A DNA stretch of 64,000 nt from JAJFFW01 sp038534195 (GTDB taxonomy: Bacteria > Pseudomonadota > Alphaproteobacteria > Caulobacterales > Parvularculaceae): the NCBI GenBank assembly GCA_038534195.1, contig JBCAXE010000018.1:3748-67747 (forward strand), given 5' to 3'. Numbering within the stretch: position 1 is the stretch's first letter; the number at the start of each line of letters is the position of its first letter. The notes beneath the pieces are model-generated. The model did no database searches. It was given only the letters and a program-made list of their open reading frames with translations, and was not told where the DNA came from. Of the stretch, positions 17,417-27,038 are shown one piece after another. The translations under genes were made by a program, and so were the position numbers.

Positions 17417-17474
17417 TGTGCGTCTCCCTTGCTCCCCTCAGCATGCACATAGCAGACCGCTTGCGTAAATTGCC

Positions 17475-18314
17475 TTAACGGCTGCGGCGGACCGTTTCAA
17501 TGGCTTCAAAAACGGCCACAGCCTGGCGGGTGGCCGCCACATCATGGACCCTTAGGACGGCGGCGCCGCGTGCGGCCAGAATCGCGGCCAGCGAGCCGCC
17601 AAGCCGCTGATCAGGCGTCGGATTTGCGCCGTTTTCTTCGCGATCAATCGCGGCGATAAAACTCTTGCGCGAAACGCCAAGGAGAACCGGCGCAATCTCA
17701 GTGAACGCGTCCAGGTGGGCGAGAAGGGCGAGATTGTGCGGCAGCGTTTTGCCAAAACCGATGCCGGGATCCACCATAATCCTGTTCTTTGAAACGCCCG
17801 CCGCTTGCGCTGCGTTGGCGCGTTCACGCAGAAAGGCGGCGACCTCCGCCACAACATCGTCATAGTGCGGTTTGATCTGCATCGTTTTTGGATCACCCTG
17901 AGCATGCATGAGAACAAGTTCGCATTGCAGTTCCGCGGCGACGGCCGGGCTCGTCCCATCAAATGTCAGCGCGGAAACGTCATTCCAAATAGCAGCGCCG
18001 GCGTTGATCGCGGCGCGCGCTACGCCGGGCTTGCGCGTATCGATGGAAAGCGCCGCGTCGGCTCGCTGAGCCAGCGCCTCAATAACCGGCATCACGCGAT
18101 CCAGTTCCTGCGAGGGCGGCACGGGCGACGCGCCGGGACGGGTGGACTCGCCGCCGATATCGAGAATATCGGCGCCTTCGTCGACCAGCCTCAGCGCTTG
18201 ATCAACAGCCTTCTTTGAAGAAAGAAACGATCCGCCATCGGAAAAGCTGTCGGGCGTCACATTGACGACGCCCATGATTTGCGGCCTTGAGGCCGCTATA
18301 TTTGGGTCAGGCAT
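17475..18314 (-). CDS. folP: Dihydropteroate synthase
   Basis: 279 aa TIM-barrel enzyme that joins p-aminobenzoate to the pterin pyrophosphate in folate synthesis, the sulfonamide target. MGVVNVTPDSFSDGG begins at ~14, DIGGESTRPGA at ~56, SIDTRKP at ~95, DPGIGFGKT at ~182 and GVSRKSF near 218. These loops are intact with no obvious sulfonamide-resistance insertion. Lies 19 bp downstream of the ftsH stop and 58 bp before glmM on the same strand, the standard ftsH-folP-glmM order. Confidence 0.97.
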   Translation of the reverse strand: MPDPNIAASRPQIMGVVNVTPDSFSDGGSFLSSKKAVDQALRLVDEGADILDIGGESTRPGASPVPPSQELDRVMPVIEALAQRADAALSIDTRKPGVARAAINAGAAIWNDVSALTFDGTSPAVAAELQCELVLMHAQGDPKTMQIKPHYDDVVAEVAAFLRERANAAQAAGVSKNRIMVDPGIGFGKTLPHNLALLAHLDAFTEIAPVLLGVSRKSFIAAIDREENGANPTPDQRLGGSLAAILAARGAAVLRVHDVAATRQAVAVFEAIETVRRSR

Positions 18315-18333
18315 ACGCCCTCTTTAACCCGCG

Positions 18334-20262
18334 TCAGGCTCCTTGCGGCGACGGCTCGAACCCGCCGCCCGGCTCATCTTTCTTGGCGCCGGTATCGTCT
18401 GTAGACGGAACGGAGCTCGGCGGCGGCGTATCGTCGATGTCGGTCGGGTCTTCGCGCACAATCGCTTCGCCGCGGAGGAGCTGTTGAATCTCATCGCCCG
18501 TCAGCGTTTCATATTCGAGGAGCGCCTGTGAGAGCCGCTCCCAATCGTCGTTACGATCGGTGAGAATGCGCTTGGCGGTGTCGAACCCTTCGGTGACGAT
18601 GCGCTTGATTTCGTCTTCGATCATCTTGGATGTCTGACCGGAAATAGACCGCGTGCGCGCAATCGACTGGCCGAGGAAGACCTCGCCTTCATCTTCCGCA
18701 TAAGCGATGGGGCCGAGCTTCTCAGACAAGCCGTATTGCGTGACCATGGCGCGCGCGATCTTCGTCGCCTGCTCGATATCAGACGAGGCGCCGGAGGTGA
18801 CTTTCTCGCTGCCGAACTTCAACTCTTCCGCCACGCGCCCGCCCATAGCCATAGCGATCCGCGCTTTCATTTGCTCCAGCGTGAACGAATACCGGTCACG
18901 CTCAGGCAGATATTGCACCATGCCGAGCGCACGCCCGCGCGGGATGATCGTCGCCTTATGCACAGGATCGGAGCCCGGCATCGTCAGACCAACAAGCGCG
19001 TGACCCGCTTCGTGATAGGCGGTGAGCGCTTTTTCCTCGTCGGTCATAACCATCGACCGGCGTTCCGCGCCCATCAGAACCTTATCCTTGGCGTCGTCAA
19101 ATTCTTTCGCGGTCACAAAGCGTTTGCCGCGCCGCGCCGCCAACAAGGCCGCCTCGTTCACGAGGTTCGCGAGATCGGCGCCGGAGAAACCGGGCGTGCC
19201 GCGCGCAATGGTTCTGATATTAACGTCGGGCGCCAGCGGCACCTTTTTGGCGTGGACATTGAGGATTTTCTCGCGGCCGACCACATCCGGATTGGGCACG
19301 ACAACCTGACGGTCGAAGCGTCCGGGACGCAACAGCGCCGGGTCCAGAACATCGGGCCGGTTGGTGGCGGCGATCAGGATGATGCCTTCATTGGCTTCAA
19401 ATCCGTCCATCTCGACCAGCAACTGGTTCAACGTCTGCTCGCGCTCGTCATTGCCGCCGCCAAGGCCGGCGCCCCGCGAGCGACCCACCGCATCAATCTC
19501 GTCGATAAAGATGATGCAGGGCGCATTCTTTTTCGCCTGATCGAACATGTCGCGCACACGGCTTGCGCCGACGCCCACAAACATTTCCACAAAGTCGGAA
19601 CCTGAAATCGTGAAGAAGGGCACATTCGCTTCGCCAGCGATGGCGCGCGCCAGCAGCGTCTTACCGGTGCCTGGCGGGCCGACGAGCAGCGCGCCTTTTG
19701 GAATCTTGCCGCCAAGGCGCTGAAACTTCATCGGGTCTTTCAGATACTCGACGATTTCTTCAAGCTCTTCCTTGGCCTCATCAATGCCCGCCACATCATC
19801 GAACGTCACCCGGCCCTGACGTTCGGTCAGGAGTTTCGCACGCGATTTTCCAAAGCCCATGGCCTTGCCGCCCGCGCCTTGCATCTGGCGCATTATGAAG
19901 AAAATGAAGGCGAAGAAAATTAAGAGCGGCAGGATATTAACCAGCAGCGACAGGAGCAGCGGCAATTCCTCTTCCGGTTTGATTTCTGTTTCGACGCCCG
20001 CCGCATTCAACCGGTCGGCCACGTCCCCGCCCTGGGCTTCAGTGATCGCCGTGACGAATTCTTTCCCGTCCGTCAGCCGGCCGGAGACCTTGGTCTTGTC
20101 GATCGTCGCCTCTTTGATAGCGCCGGCCTCAAGCTGGCTCTGGAACTCCGAATAGGAGAATTCCTCCACAGACGGGTTTTGCGATGAAAACTCAAAGAGC
20201 TGCAGGGCGATAATAAAGAAGACAAAGACGAGTCCCCAAACCAGCAGATTGCGTCCGTTCAT
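18334..20262 (-). CDS. ftsH: ATP-dependent zinc metalloprotease FtsH
   Basis: 642 aa from ATG 20262, which has a GAAGGAA site 8 nt upstream; the open frame extends upstream without FtsH-like sequence. Two membrane helices (7-24 and ~103-124) flank a periplasmic domain; the AAA+ domain has Walker A GPPGTGKT (195-202), DEIDAVGRSR and the second-region-of-homology arginine finger in LLRPGRFDRQV. The protease site is HEAGH. FtsH degrades misfolded membrane proteins and regulators such as LpxC or RpoH. It is downstream of tilS and upstream of folP, a conserved order. The C-terminal 45 residues are acidic and low complexity. Confidence 0.98.
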   Translation of the reverse strand: MNGRNLLVWGLVFVFFIIALQLFEFSSQNPSVEEFSYSEFQSQLEAGAIKEATIDKTKVSGRLTDGKEFVTAITEAQGGDVADRLNAAGVETEIKPEEELPLLLSLLVNILPLLIFFAFIFFIMRQMQGAGGKAMGFGKSRAKLLTERQGRVTFDDVAGIDEAKEELEEIVEYLKDPMKFQRLGGKIPKGALLVGPPGTGKTLLARAIAGEANVPFFTISGSDFVEMFVGVGASRVRDMFDQAKKNAPCIIFIDEIDAVGRSRGAGLGGGNDEREQTLNQLLVEMDGFEANEGIILIAATNRPDVLDPALLRPGRFDRQVVVPNPDVVGREKILNVHAKKVPLAPDVNIRTIARGTPGFSGADLANLVNEAALLAARRGKRFVTAKEFDDAKDKVLMGAERRSMVMTDEEKALTAYHEAGHALVGLTMPGSDPVHKATIIPRGRALGMVQYLPERDRYSFTLEQMKARIAMAMGGRVAEELKFGSEKVTSGASSDIEQATKIARAMVTQYGLSEKLGPIAYAEDEGEVFLGQSIARTRSISGQTSKMIEDEIKRIVTEGFDTAKRILTDRNDDWERLSQALLEYETLTGDEIQQLLRGEAIVREDPTDIDDTPPPSSVPSTDDTGAKKDEPGGGFEPSPQGA

Positions 20263-20436
20263 ACCAATTGTTCCTTCGGGCCTCGCGAGAGCCCTCTTGC
20301 AAGCGTTCACGCGCCGGTAGCGACGCCTATCGTTGATACGCATCTAAGCACGATGAAGACTAATAAATAGGGGTTAAGAAAGCCCGGCGCCAGCGCCCAT
20401 TGTCACATTTGCGAAACCGCAATCCGCCCACCGCGC

Positions 20437-21705
20437 CTAAAACCGGTGAACTGCCTCAAAAAAGCGTTCAGAGGACAAGGCGTTGATGCGGATATCAGGC
20501 GCAAACCCGCCCGCGGCGTGGGCGAGCAACGCATCGGCGTCAAAAACGCCGGGACAGCCAGCAATCGCCCGTCCGGGCCCGTCAAAGGGCGGAATCTCGG
20601 CGTCGGCGATAAGCGGCGCCACGGTTAACGCCCGCGCCGTCCAATTGTTAACAATAAACCGGCGATCCCATAGCACCGCCGACCCGGCGGGCGCGACGAG
20701 CGGCGGCGCGGGCGCGACGCCCGCGCGGCCCGTGAGCGCAGCCGGTTCGCGATAGATCCAAAGTCTCTCGCCGTGAAGCTCCATAAGGGCGCCGCCAAGG
20801 CTCGCCGCGGCCCCGTCCACGAGCCGCACGAGCGCATCACTGACACCTTCAAGGGCCGGCGGACGATCCGATCCGCTGACAGCGTAGATCAGTTGTTGCA
20901 AAAGAATATCCGCATGCGGCGCAGCGCACACCGATCTCTTCAACGACGCCCCGCCCCAGCGATGAAAAACGCCGCCGCCATGATTGAAATGATCATTCCG
21001 CAGCGTGACGCGCTGCGCGCTGACCGCGCGCATATGGTGCGCGGTCGTTATAAGTGCGCGTTGCGTCAGGATGCCCTGCTCTTCAAGCGCCCCAAGGAGG
21101 GCGCGCACATTGACCCGCTCAAACGCCGGATCGTCGTTGCTTGGATCAGAAACAAACGCCTGCCCGCGAGACTTAAGGAACGCCACAACGGCGCCGCGGC
21201 GCACCTTTAGAAGCGGGCGGAGAAGTTTGACAGGGGCGCCCGCGCCGTTGGCGATAGTTGTGACCGGCGCCATCGCCAACAGGCCTTGCGGGCCGCTGCC
21301 GCGCATCAGCCGCATAAAGACGGTTTCAGCCTGATCATCGCCCGTATGCGCCGTCAGGATTGCGCCAGCGCCCGCCTCAAGGGCCGCGTCGCATAAGAGC
21401 CGATAACGGGCCGCGCGCGCCGCCTCTTGAACGCCGCTCGCCGGTTTGGGGCCGGTCCATTTGAGGGTCTTATGCGGCACATCAAGCGCCGCGCACCAGT
21501 GCGCCGCCTTAGCCGCTTCGTCGGCGCTTTCTGCGCGCAAGCCGTGATCGACAGTGAAGGCTGAAATTTTTCGCCCGCTCGCGCGCGCATAGCCGGCCGC
21601 CAGATGAACAAGCGCCATGGAGTCCGCGCCGCCGGAGACCGCGACCGCGAAAGACGCAGGCGGCGAACACTCATCACACCAGGCGGCGAACGCCGCCTTT
21701 GTCAC
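20437..21705 (-). CDS. tilS: tRNA(Ile)-lysidine synthase
   Basis: 422 aa. TilS adds lysine to C34 of the CAU-anticodon tRNA-Ile so that it reads AUA. The PP-loop ATPase signature SGGADSMAL starts at residue 24, followed by FTVDHGLRAESADEA and a TGHTGDDQAETV-like AHTGDDQAETVFMRL. The C-terminal half is divergent, as is usual for TilS outside the ATPase domain. It lies between cpoB (30 bp) and ftsH (174 bp) on the same strand, matching the conserved alphaproteobacterial tol-pal-tilS-ftsH layout. Confidence 0.93.
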   Translation of the reverse strand: MTKAAFAAWCDECSPPASFAVAVSGGADSMALVHLAAGYARASGRKISAFTVDHGLRAESADEAAKAAHWCAALDVPHKTLKWTGPKPASGVQEAARAARYRLLCDAALEAGAGAILTAHTGDDQAETVFMRLMRGSGPQGLLAMAPVTTIANGAGAPVKLLRPLLKVRRGAVVAFLKSRGQAFVSDPSNDDPAFERVNVRALLGALEEQGILTQRALITTAHHMRAVSAQRVTLRNDHFNHGGGVFHRWGGASLKRSVCAAPHADILLQQLIYAVSGSDRPPALEGVSDALVRLVDGAAASLGGALMELHGERLWIYREPAALTGRAGVAPAPPLVAPAGSAVLWDRRFIVNNWTARALTVAPLIADAEIPPFDGPGRAIAGCPGVFDADALLAHAAGGFAPDIRINALSSERFFEAVHRF

Positions 21706-21735
21706 CGGGTGATCGTTGCCGATGTCAGACAGCGC

Positions 21736-22527
21736 CTAGGAACACTGAATGCGCGCCATCTCGATATTGGCGCGATCCGTCACGGGCGGCGCAGCGTTCG
21801 GAAATTTGCCGCGCATGGTCTTGAAGACCTTGCAGGCCTCGGCGTTCTTTTCCAGACGCGCGAACGACGTGCCGAGCTTCAGGTAGGCTTCCGCCGCACG
21901 CGGATCGTTCGGGTAATTGCGAATATGCGCAATGAAGGCGTCAGCCGCATCTGCGTTTGCGCCCGTGGCGAGATAAATCTCTCCAAGCCGGAACTGCGCA
22001 TCCGCCGTCTGCGGACTATTGGGGAAGGCCTGGACGTAGCCCTCAAAAGCGGCGCGGGCGCTATCATAGTCGCCGCGCAGCAAAAAGCCGGAGGCGTAGT
22101 CGAAGGCGGCCGCCGGATCGCCCGGCAGCGAGACCGCCGTCGCCGCGCTTGGTGCGCCGCCCGCGGCCGAAATCTGATCCGCGATGGGATCGCCGCCCGT
22201 CAGCGGGGTCGGCCCGCCTGAAGCGGCTGCAGCCGCCGCCGGGTCATTGGCGAGCACGCCCGACACCGCGTCGAGGCGCGCATTCGCCTGATCGAGCTGG
22301 AAGGTCAGTTTCTCAACGAGGCCGGTCAAATCCTGCACCTGGCGCTCTAGCTGGTTGATACGGACGGCTGAATTATCTGCAGCGGCCCGCGCTTGCAGCT
22401 CCGCCACCGTCTTTTCAAGGGCCGTCACCCGGTCCTTGGTGCCCGCCGCCGCCGGCGCCGGCGCCGACGCCATGCTGATCGCGAGCGCGCCCAACGCGAA
22501 AATAGAAAGAGAGCGTTTCATCATCAT
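21736..22527 (-). CDS. cpoB: Cell division coordinator CpoB (YbgF), tol-pal system TPR protein
   Basis: 263 aa exported protein. A signal peptide (to about residue 28) is followed by a coiled coil (30-90) with VAELQARAA and LEKLTFQLDQ, then a Gly/Ala/Pro linker and three TPR units (~140-255) starting at FDYASGFLLRGDYDSAR. CpoB trimerises through the coiled coil and coordinates Tol-Pal with PBP1B activity at the septum. Three consecutive ATGs (22527, 22524, 22521) lie after an AAAGG site; the third has the best spacing. Lies downstream of pal, separated by a terminator. Confidence 0.92.
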   Translation of the reverse strand: MMMKRSLSIFALGALAISMASAPAPAAAGTKDRVTALEKTVAELQARAAADNSAVRINQLERQVQDLTGLVEKLTFQLDQANARLDAVSGVLANDPAAAAAASGGPTPLTGGDPIADQISAAGGAPSAATAVSLPGDPAAAFDYASGFLLRGDYDSARAAFEGYVQAFPNSPQTADAQFRLGEIYLATGANADAADAFIAHIRNYPNDPRAAEAYLKLGTSFARLEKNAEACKVFKTMRGKFPNAAPPVTDRANIEMARIQCS

Positions 22528-22694
22528 CGCCTTTCAAAAATCCCTGGCGCACTACTACGCCGACATCATCGGCCCGAAACCATCCCGACATCATTCCGGC
22601 TAGCGCGCTCGCCCACCATACTACCTATCGATCCAGAAAGACCAAACTAAGGCGTAAAATTGGACCTTCGCCTTAAAATTCAAGCGATTCCCGG

Positions 22695-22734
22695 AAAAAG
22701 AAAAAACGCGCCGAATGAAAAATCCGGCGCGTTT
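22695..22734 (-). terminator. Intrinsic terminator after pal
   Basis: A 10-bp perfect stem (22725-22734 with 22704-22713, AAACGCGCCG/CGGCGCGTTT) with an 11-nt loop is followed on the minus strand by a T-rich run (TTTTTTCTTTTTCC). It ends transcripts coming from pal, so cpoB probably has its own promoter in the remaining ~165 bp before 22527. Confidence 0.85.
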
Positions 22735-22754
22735 CTCAAAGAAATCCAAAAATT

Positions 22755-23270
22755 TTAGGACCCTGCGCCGCTTGTAATCGTCGTCGTCGCATTGCGGTTG
22801 ACCGACCATGCGTCTTCGGTCGAGCGCGGATCGATCGGGCGCTCCTTACCGTAGGACACTGTTGTAATACGCGAGCCGTCAACCCCGAGGCTGGCGAGAT
22901 AAGAGCGCGCCGCTTCCGCACGGCGCGCGCCGAGGGCGAGGTTGTATTCGCGCGTGCCGCGTTCGTCGCAATTGCCCGCGACCAGAAGGCGCGTGTCCGG
23001 ATATTCTTTCATCCAGGCGGCCTGACGCGCGAGCGTCGCCTGCGCCTGCGGCGTCAGCGTGTACTGATTATAACCGAAGAAGACGCGGTGACCCGCGTTT
23101 TGTTCCAGATCTTCCTGAGACCCCGGAACCGGACCGCTTGGCCCTGCGCCAGCGCCCGTGGCTGCGCCGTCGCCGGCGACCACATCTGGTCCGTCAGTCG
23201 TCGCACATGCTGAGAGCAGCACCACCGATCCTGCAATACCCGCTAATTTCAAAACCAGTTTCGTGTCCAT
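22755..23270 (-). CDS. pal: Peptidoglycan-associated lipoprotein Pal
   Basis: 171 aa. Lipobox LLSAC gives the lipidated Cys at residue 22, followed by a Gly/Ala-rich linker. The OmpA-type peptidoglycan-binding domain (60-165) has LLVAGNCDERGTREYN (the Asp and Arg that grip diaminopimelate) and LGARRAEAARSYL. Pal anchors the outer membrane to the wall and works with TolB during constriction. It is upstream of cpoB and downstream of tolB on the same strand. Confidence 0.97.
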   Translation of the reverse strand: MDTKLVLKLAGIAGSVVLLSACATTDGPDVVAGDGAATGAGAGPSGPVPGSQEDLEQNAGHRVFFGYNQYTLTPQAQATLARQAAWMKEYPDTRLLVAGNCDERGTREYNLALGARRAEAARSYLASLGVDGSRITTVSYGKERPIDPRSTEDAWSVNRNATTTITSGAGS

Positions 23271-23561
23271 GACGTGTTTGCTCCACTTCGCCTTTTTTAA
23301 CTGGGCTATGCGAGCGCGCCCCCGCGATCAGCCCCTCAAACTCATGGCGCCCGCAGATCGCAGACGCCCCATTCCCAACGATGTCGCCCCTTATATCAGT
23401 CGTTTAGACTAATAGTGTGACGTTTCGATTGTATATCGGTTAAGTCGAAAATTTTAACCAACATTCGGACCGTAACTGCGCCCGACCGATCTATCAAGCA
23501 TGGCTGTTACGGTTCGAAAATGAATTTTCGTTTACCGCACAACGCTAACGTGTTGTTTTTT

Positions 23562-24899
23562 CTACGGCAAAGGCGGCGACCATGCGGGGTCCGACGCATC
23601 GCCCGGGGTTCGCACCCGCCGCAAATTCCGTCCGGTCAAATCGACGGACCACAAAGAGGTCGATCCGCCGGAGCCGTTCCGGTTCGTCGGGGTCTGGCGA
23701 TAGAACATGATCACCCGGCCATTGGGCGCCCAGGTCGGGCCTTCCTCAAGAAAGCTTTCCGTCAAGAGGCGCTCGCCCCGCCCGTCCGGACGAATGACGC
23801 CGATATAAAACCGTCCCTTATATTGGCGGGTGAAGGCGATGAGATCGCCGCGCGGGCTCCAGACCGGCGTTTGATAGCGCCCCTCGCCAAAGGTGATGCG
23901 TTTTTGGTCGGAGCCGTCTGCGTTCATCACATAGATTTGTTGCGAGCCGCCGCGATCCGACGTGAAGGCTATCCGCCTGCCGTCGGGCGACATTGTCGGC
24001 GAGGTGTCGATCGCCAGATTGTCGGTCAGCCGCGTTAGTTGCCGCGTCGCCAATTCCATTTTGAAAACGTCTGAATTGCCGCGACGCTCCATCGCCATAA
24101 TGACTTCCGTGCCGTCGGGCGAGAAACGCGGCGCAAAGGACATGCCCCGGAATGTGCCGAGGCGCTCTTCCTCACCGGACTCGATATTGAAAAGGCGCAC
24201 TTGTCCCGGACGATCGTCGAACAGCGCCATATAGGTGATTTGCTGTTGCGTCGGCGAAAAGCGCGGCGTCAGCACCTGATAATTTAAATTCTCCGTCAGG
24301 ATCGTCGGGTTGGCGCCGTCCTGATCCATGATCATCAAACGCTTATCGCGGTTTTCCTTAGGCCCGGTTTCATGAACGAAGACGATGCGGGTGTCGAAAT
24401 ACCCCTCTTCGCCCGTAAGCGATTTATAAACGAAATCAGCCACTTTATGGGCGGCGCGCCGCCAATTGTCCGCAGGCGTCTTAAACGCCACGGCGCCAAG
24501 CTGTTCATTGGAAAAGACGTCCCAGACGCGCGTCGCCACCTCGATGCGGCCGTCGCCAAGCTCTGTCACTTCGCCGACCACGAGCACTTGCGCATTGATC
24601 AATCGCCAGTCCGCAAATTTCGGGCGCACATTAACGGTGTCGAGATTTTCAATATAGGCGCGCTGATCGATCACCGCGAAGAGGCCAGAGCGATCAAGGT
24701 CCGACATCACAACGCCAGTGATATCGCGGCCAAGATTGGCGATCTGATCATCGCGGGCCAGAAAATTCGGCACGGCGACCGGCATCGGGTCCACATTGCC
24801 TTGCGTGATGTCGATGCGCACGCGGGCCTCCGCGCCGGGGGCGCTCACCGCCATCACGGCGATCAGAACGCCGACAATAATCTGAAGGGATTTCATCAT
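23562..24899 (-). CDS. tolB: Tol-Pal system beta-propeller protein TolB
   Basis: 445 aa periplasmic protein. Signal peptide to about residue 25 (AEA), N-terminal alpha/beta domain 30-165, then a six-bladed beta-propeller whose blades show the repeated FSPDG-type turns (RFSPTQQQI, RFSPDGTEV, MSPDGRRIAFTSDRGGSQQIY, WSPRGDLIAFT). TolB binds Pal and TolA. ATG 24899 is chosen as the first of two consecutive ATGs; an in-frame GTG sits just before it. Downstream of tolA by 67 bp. Confidence 0.97.
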   Translation of the reverse strand: MMKSLQIIVGVLIAVMAVSAPGAEARVRIDITQGNVDPMPVAVPNFLARDDQIANLGRDITGVVMSDLDRSGLFAVIDQRAYIENLDTVNVRPKFADWRLINAQVLVVGEVTELGDGRIEVATRVWDVFSNEQLGAVAFKTPADNWRRAAHKVADFVYKSLTGEEGYFDTRIVFVHETGPKENRDKRLMIMDQDGANPTILTENLNYQVLTPRFSPTQQQITYMALFDDRPGQVRLFNIESGEEERLGTFRGMSFAPRFSPDGTEVIMAMERRGNSDVFKMELATRQLTRLTDNLAIDTSPTMSPDGRRIAFTSDRGGSQQIYVMNADGSDQKRITFGEGRYQTPVWSPRGDLIAFTRQYKGRFYIGVIRPDGRGERLLTESFLEEGPTWAPNGRVIMFYRQTPTNRNGSGGSTSLWSVDLTGRNLRRVRTPGDASDPAWSPPLP

Positions 24900-24966
24900 C
24901 ACTTTGCTCTCACTTCTGCGCTTATGATGCTAACGCGTTTCGCCCCGCGCCATGGAAGTTTTCCAG

Positions 24967-25833
24967 TTAAAATCCGGCCATCTCCGTCGGATCAAAATTC
25001 AGCTCAAATTCTTTCCAGGTGTCATATCGGTCAGGAGAAAGAAAATCATAGGGTTGACAGCTAACAACCGCACGCACTGCATTTTGCTCAGCCACCTTCC
25101 AGAACCGATTGCCGGAGCGATTTATTTGCGTCGCATTCGTCACGCGGGGCTGCCCCGCAAGGGTGCCATCTCGGTTCAACTCAAATTCAACGATCACCCG
25201 TAATTTCTCAGGCTCCGGCGCGCCAATAATCGCCGACGCGTTCCAGCAGCGTGATACTGCGGCGCGCATCTTCGCAGTCTCGCTCGCCGTCAAACGGTCG
25301 CCGGCGCCAACCCTTCTGCGGGCCTGATCGGCGGCTTCCGCCACCTCTGACGGCGCGCCTGCGTCAGAGGGCGTATTCTCGCGTTCTTTATCCACGAGCT
25401 TCGACAGCGCATCAAAATCAAGTTCATCCGTTTCCGGCTCTTTCTTTTTGACGGGCGGCTTCGGCTCAGGCTTCGGCGGTTCCGGTTCGGGATCCGGTTC
25501 AGGCTCGACCGTTTCAGGCTCGGGCTCCGGTTCGACCGGCTCAGGTTCAGGCTCTGGTTCGGGCTCTGGTTCGGGCTCCGGTTCAGACGCCGGCGCGGGT
25601 TCTTCTTCTATCACTTCTTCCGCAGGCGGATCAGGCTCCGGCTCTTCGACCGGTTCCGGCGGCGCGTCCGCCGGCACGCTCGTCAATTCCGCGATTTCCG
25701 CTTCCGACAAAATTTCAATCGGCACGTAAGGTTCAGGCGATACGTCCGGGCGCCATCCCTCCGGCAGGGAGAGAAACGCCAGTCCCACGATACAAGCGTG
25801 GAACAATATCGAGACGAGGACACCGAAACGCAT
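24967..25833 (-). CDS. tolA: TolA, Pro/Glu-rich form
   Basis: 288 aa, short for TolA. One N-terminal membrane helix (6-22) anchors it with TolQ/TolR. The central region (55-145) is a run of Glu-Pro dipeptides instead of the long Ala/Lys/Glu helix of the E. coli protein, encoded by near-tandem repeats at about 25450-25660. A C-terminal globular domain (175-285) has RCWNASAIIGAPE and later CQPYDFLSP, as in the TolA/TonB C domain of alphaproteobacteria. It spans the periplasm to contact TolB and Pal. The extended PE-rich spacer probably replaces the helical rod. Confidence 0.9.
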   Translation of the reverse strand: MRFGVLVSILFHACIVGLAFLSLPEGWRPDVSPEPYVPIEILSEAEIAELTSVPADAPPEPVEEPEPDPPAEEVIEEEPAPASEPEPEPEPEPEPEPEPVEPEPEPETVEPEPDPEPEPPKPEPKPPVKKKEPETDELDFDALSKLVDKERENTPSDAGAPSEVAEAADQARRRVGAGDRLTASETAKMRAAVSRCWNASAIIGAPEPEKLRVIVEFELNRDGTLAGQPRVTNATQINRSGNRFWKVAEQNAVRAVVSCQPYDFLSPDRYDTWKEFELNFDPTEMAGF

Positions 25834-25872
25834 GGAGAGGAAAGGGCCTTTCCTGTTGGCCGATTGATCCGC

Positions 25873-26301
25873 TTATTCTTGTTCCGTCAGCAGACCGATC
25901 TGACGAAAGCCCGCGGAATTGATCCGGCCCATGACTTTCACGACCTCGCCGTATGACCGAGACTGGTCGCCGCGGATAAAAATTCGCTGGTCGTAGCCGG
26001 CCGTCGCGATCGCTTCGAGACGCGGGATCAAGTCATCAATCTCAACGACCGTGTCTTCCACGTAAATCGTGCCGTCGGCCGCGACGGTCACGGTCAGGGG
26101 CTCGCCCTGGTCCTGGATTGGCTTCGCCGCTGTTTCCGGCAGATCCACTGCGACGCCGACAGACAAAAGCGGCGCGGCGACCATGAACACGATCAAGAGC
26201 ACCAGCATGACGTCCACGAACGGCGTGACGTTGATTTCCGACATGGGGCGCACGCGGCCCGGCGCGTGCCGGCCGCCGCCGCCGTTTAACATCGCGCCCA
26301 T
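25873..26301 (-). CDS. tolR: TolR, Tol system stator protein
   Basis: 142 aa ExbD/TolR family. After a Gly-rich N-terminus comes SEINVTPFVDVMLVLLIVFMVAAPLL, the single membrane helix with the proton-path aspartate in FVDVML, then a periplasmic domain (60-140) with VTVAADGTIYVED. TolR forms the proton channel with TolQ. Its ATG overlaps the tolQ stop by 1 bp, so translation is likely coupled. An alternative in-frame ATG lies at 26292. Confidence 0.96.
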   Translation of the reverse strand: MGAMLNGGGGRHAPGRVRPMSEINVTPFVDVMLVLLIVFMVAAPLLSVGVAVDLPETAAKPIQDQGEPLTVTVAADGTIYVEDTVVEIDDLIPRLEAIATAGYDQRIFIRGDQSRSYGEVVKVMGRINSAGFRQIGLLTEQE

Positions 26302-27038
26302 TACTTCGACCTCTCATCGAGCTGGCGCGAGAGGATGGCGGAAAACTCGTCAGCAAAGCCGGTGAGACGCACCGCATAGGAGTTCAGCGCCGCTGAATAG
26401 CGGTTATAGCCGACCACGGCGGGGATCGCCGCGAGGAGGCCGAGCGCCGTTGCAAAAAGCGCCTCGGCGATGCCGGGCGCAACGACGGCGAGGTTCGTAT
26501 CCTTGGTGGCGGCGATCGCCTGGAACGCGTTCATGATGCCCCACACCGTGCCAAGGAGGCCCACAAACGGCGCTGCGGAACCGACGGTCGCCAGGAAGCC
26601 GAGATTTTTCTCCGCGCCTTCAAGCTCGCGCGCCACAGCCACATTCATCACCTTGTCGATGCGCTCGCGCGCGCCGGCGACCAAGGCGTCAGTGCGGCCC
26701 GCGCCCTTCGCGCGCGACCACTCGCCCATGCCGGCTGAAAAGACCCGCGCCATCGGGTGGTCGGTCTTGTCGCCCAGTTTGCGGTGAAGCTCGTCGAGGG
26801 GTTTGCCGGACCAGAATTGGTCTTCGAAGCGGCGCGCCTTGCGTTTCAGCCGTCCGAACAGCATCGACTTGTCGATGATGATGGCCCACGACCAGACCGA
26901 GGCGATCACCAGGATCGCCATTACCGTCTTCACGACCCAGTCGGCGCGCCAGAAGAGATTGATCAGGCTGAATTCACCGCCGAGATCCTGCGTTAACGCT
27001 ACATTCGTCACCGCCGCCGTTGCGACTGCTAATTCCAT
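26301..27038 (-). CDS. tolQ: TolQ, Tol system channel protein
   Basis: 245 aa from ATG 27038 (MELAVATAAV); GAGGGG lies ~10 nt upstream, whereas an upstream in-frame start has no TolQ-like sequence. MotA/ExbB family with three membrane helices: about 35-55, 150-172 and 182-205. The conserved GLLGTVWGIMNAFQAI and IAEALFATALGLLAAIPAVVGYN segments are present. It builds the proton-driven motor of the Tol-Pal system. First gene of the tolQRAB run, after a 334-bp gap. Confidence 0.96.
   Translation of the reverse strand: MELAVATAAVTNVALTQDLGGEFSLINLFWRADWVVKTVMAILVIASVWSWAIIIDKSMLFGRLKRKARRFEDQFWSGKPLDELHRKLGDKTDHPMARVFSAGMGEWSRAKGAGRTDALVAGARERIDKVMNVAVARELEGAEKNLGFLATVGSAAPFVGLLGTVWGIMNAFQAIAATKDTNLAVVAPGIAEALFATALGLLAAIPAVVGYNRYSAALNSYAVRLTGFADEFSAILSRQLDERSK

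Noticed and set aside
18736..19605. 289-codon plus-strand frame
   Set aside because: Antisense to ftsH, His/Arg-rich, with no domain; a high-GC shadow.
23439..23460. GGTTAA...TTAACC element upstream of the pal-tolB gap
   Set aside because: Looks like CtrA but the spacing between TTAA halves is 10, not 7; not called as a site.
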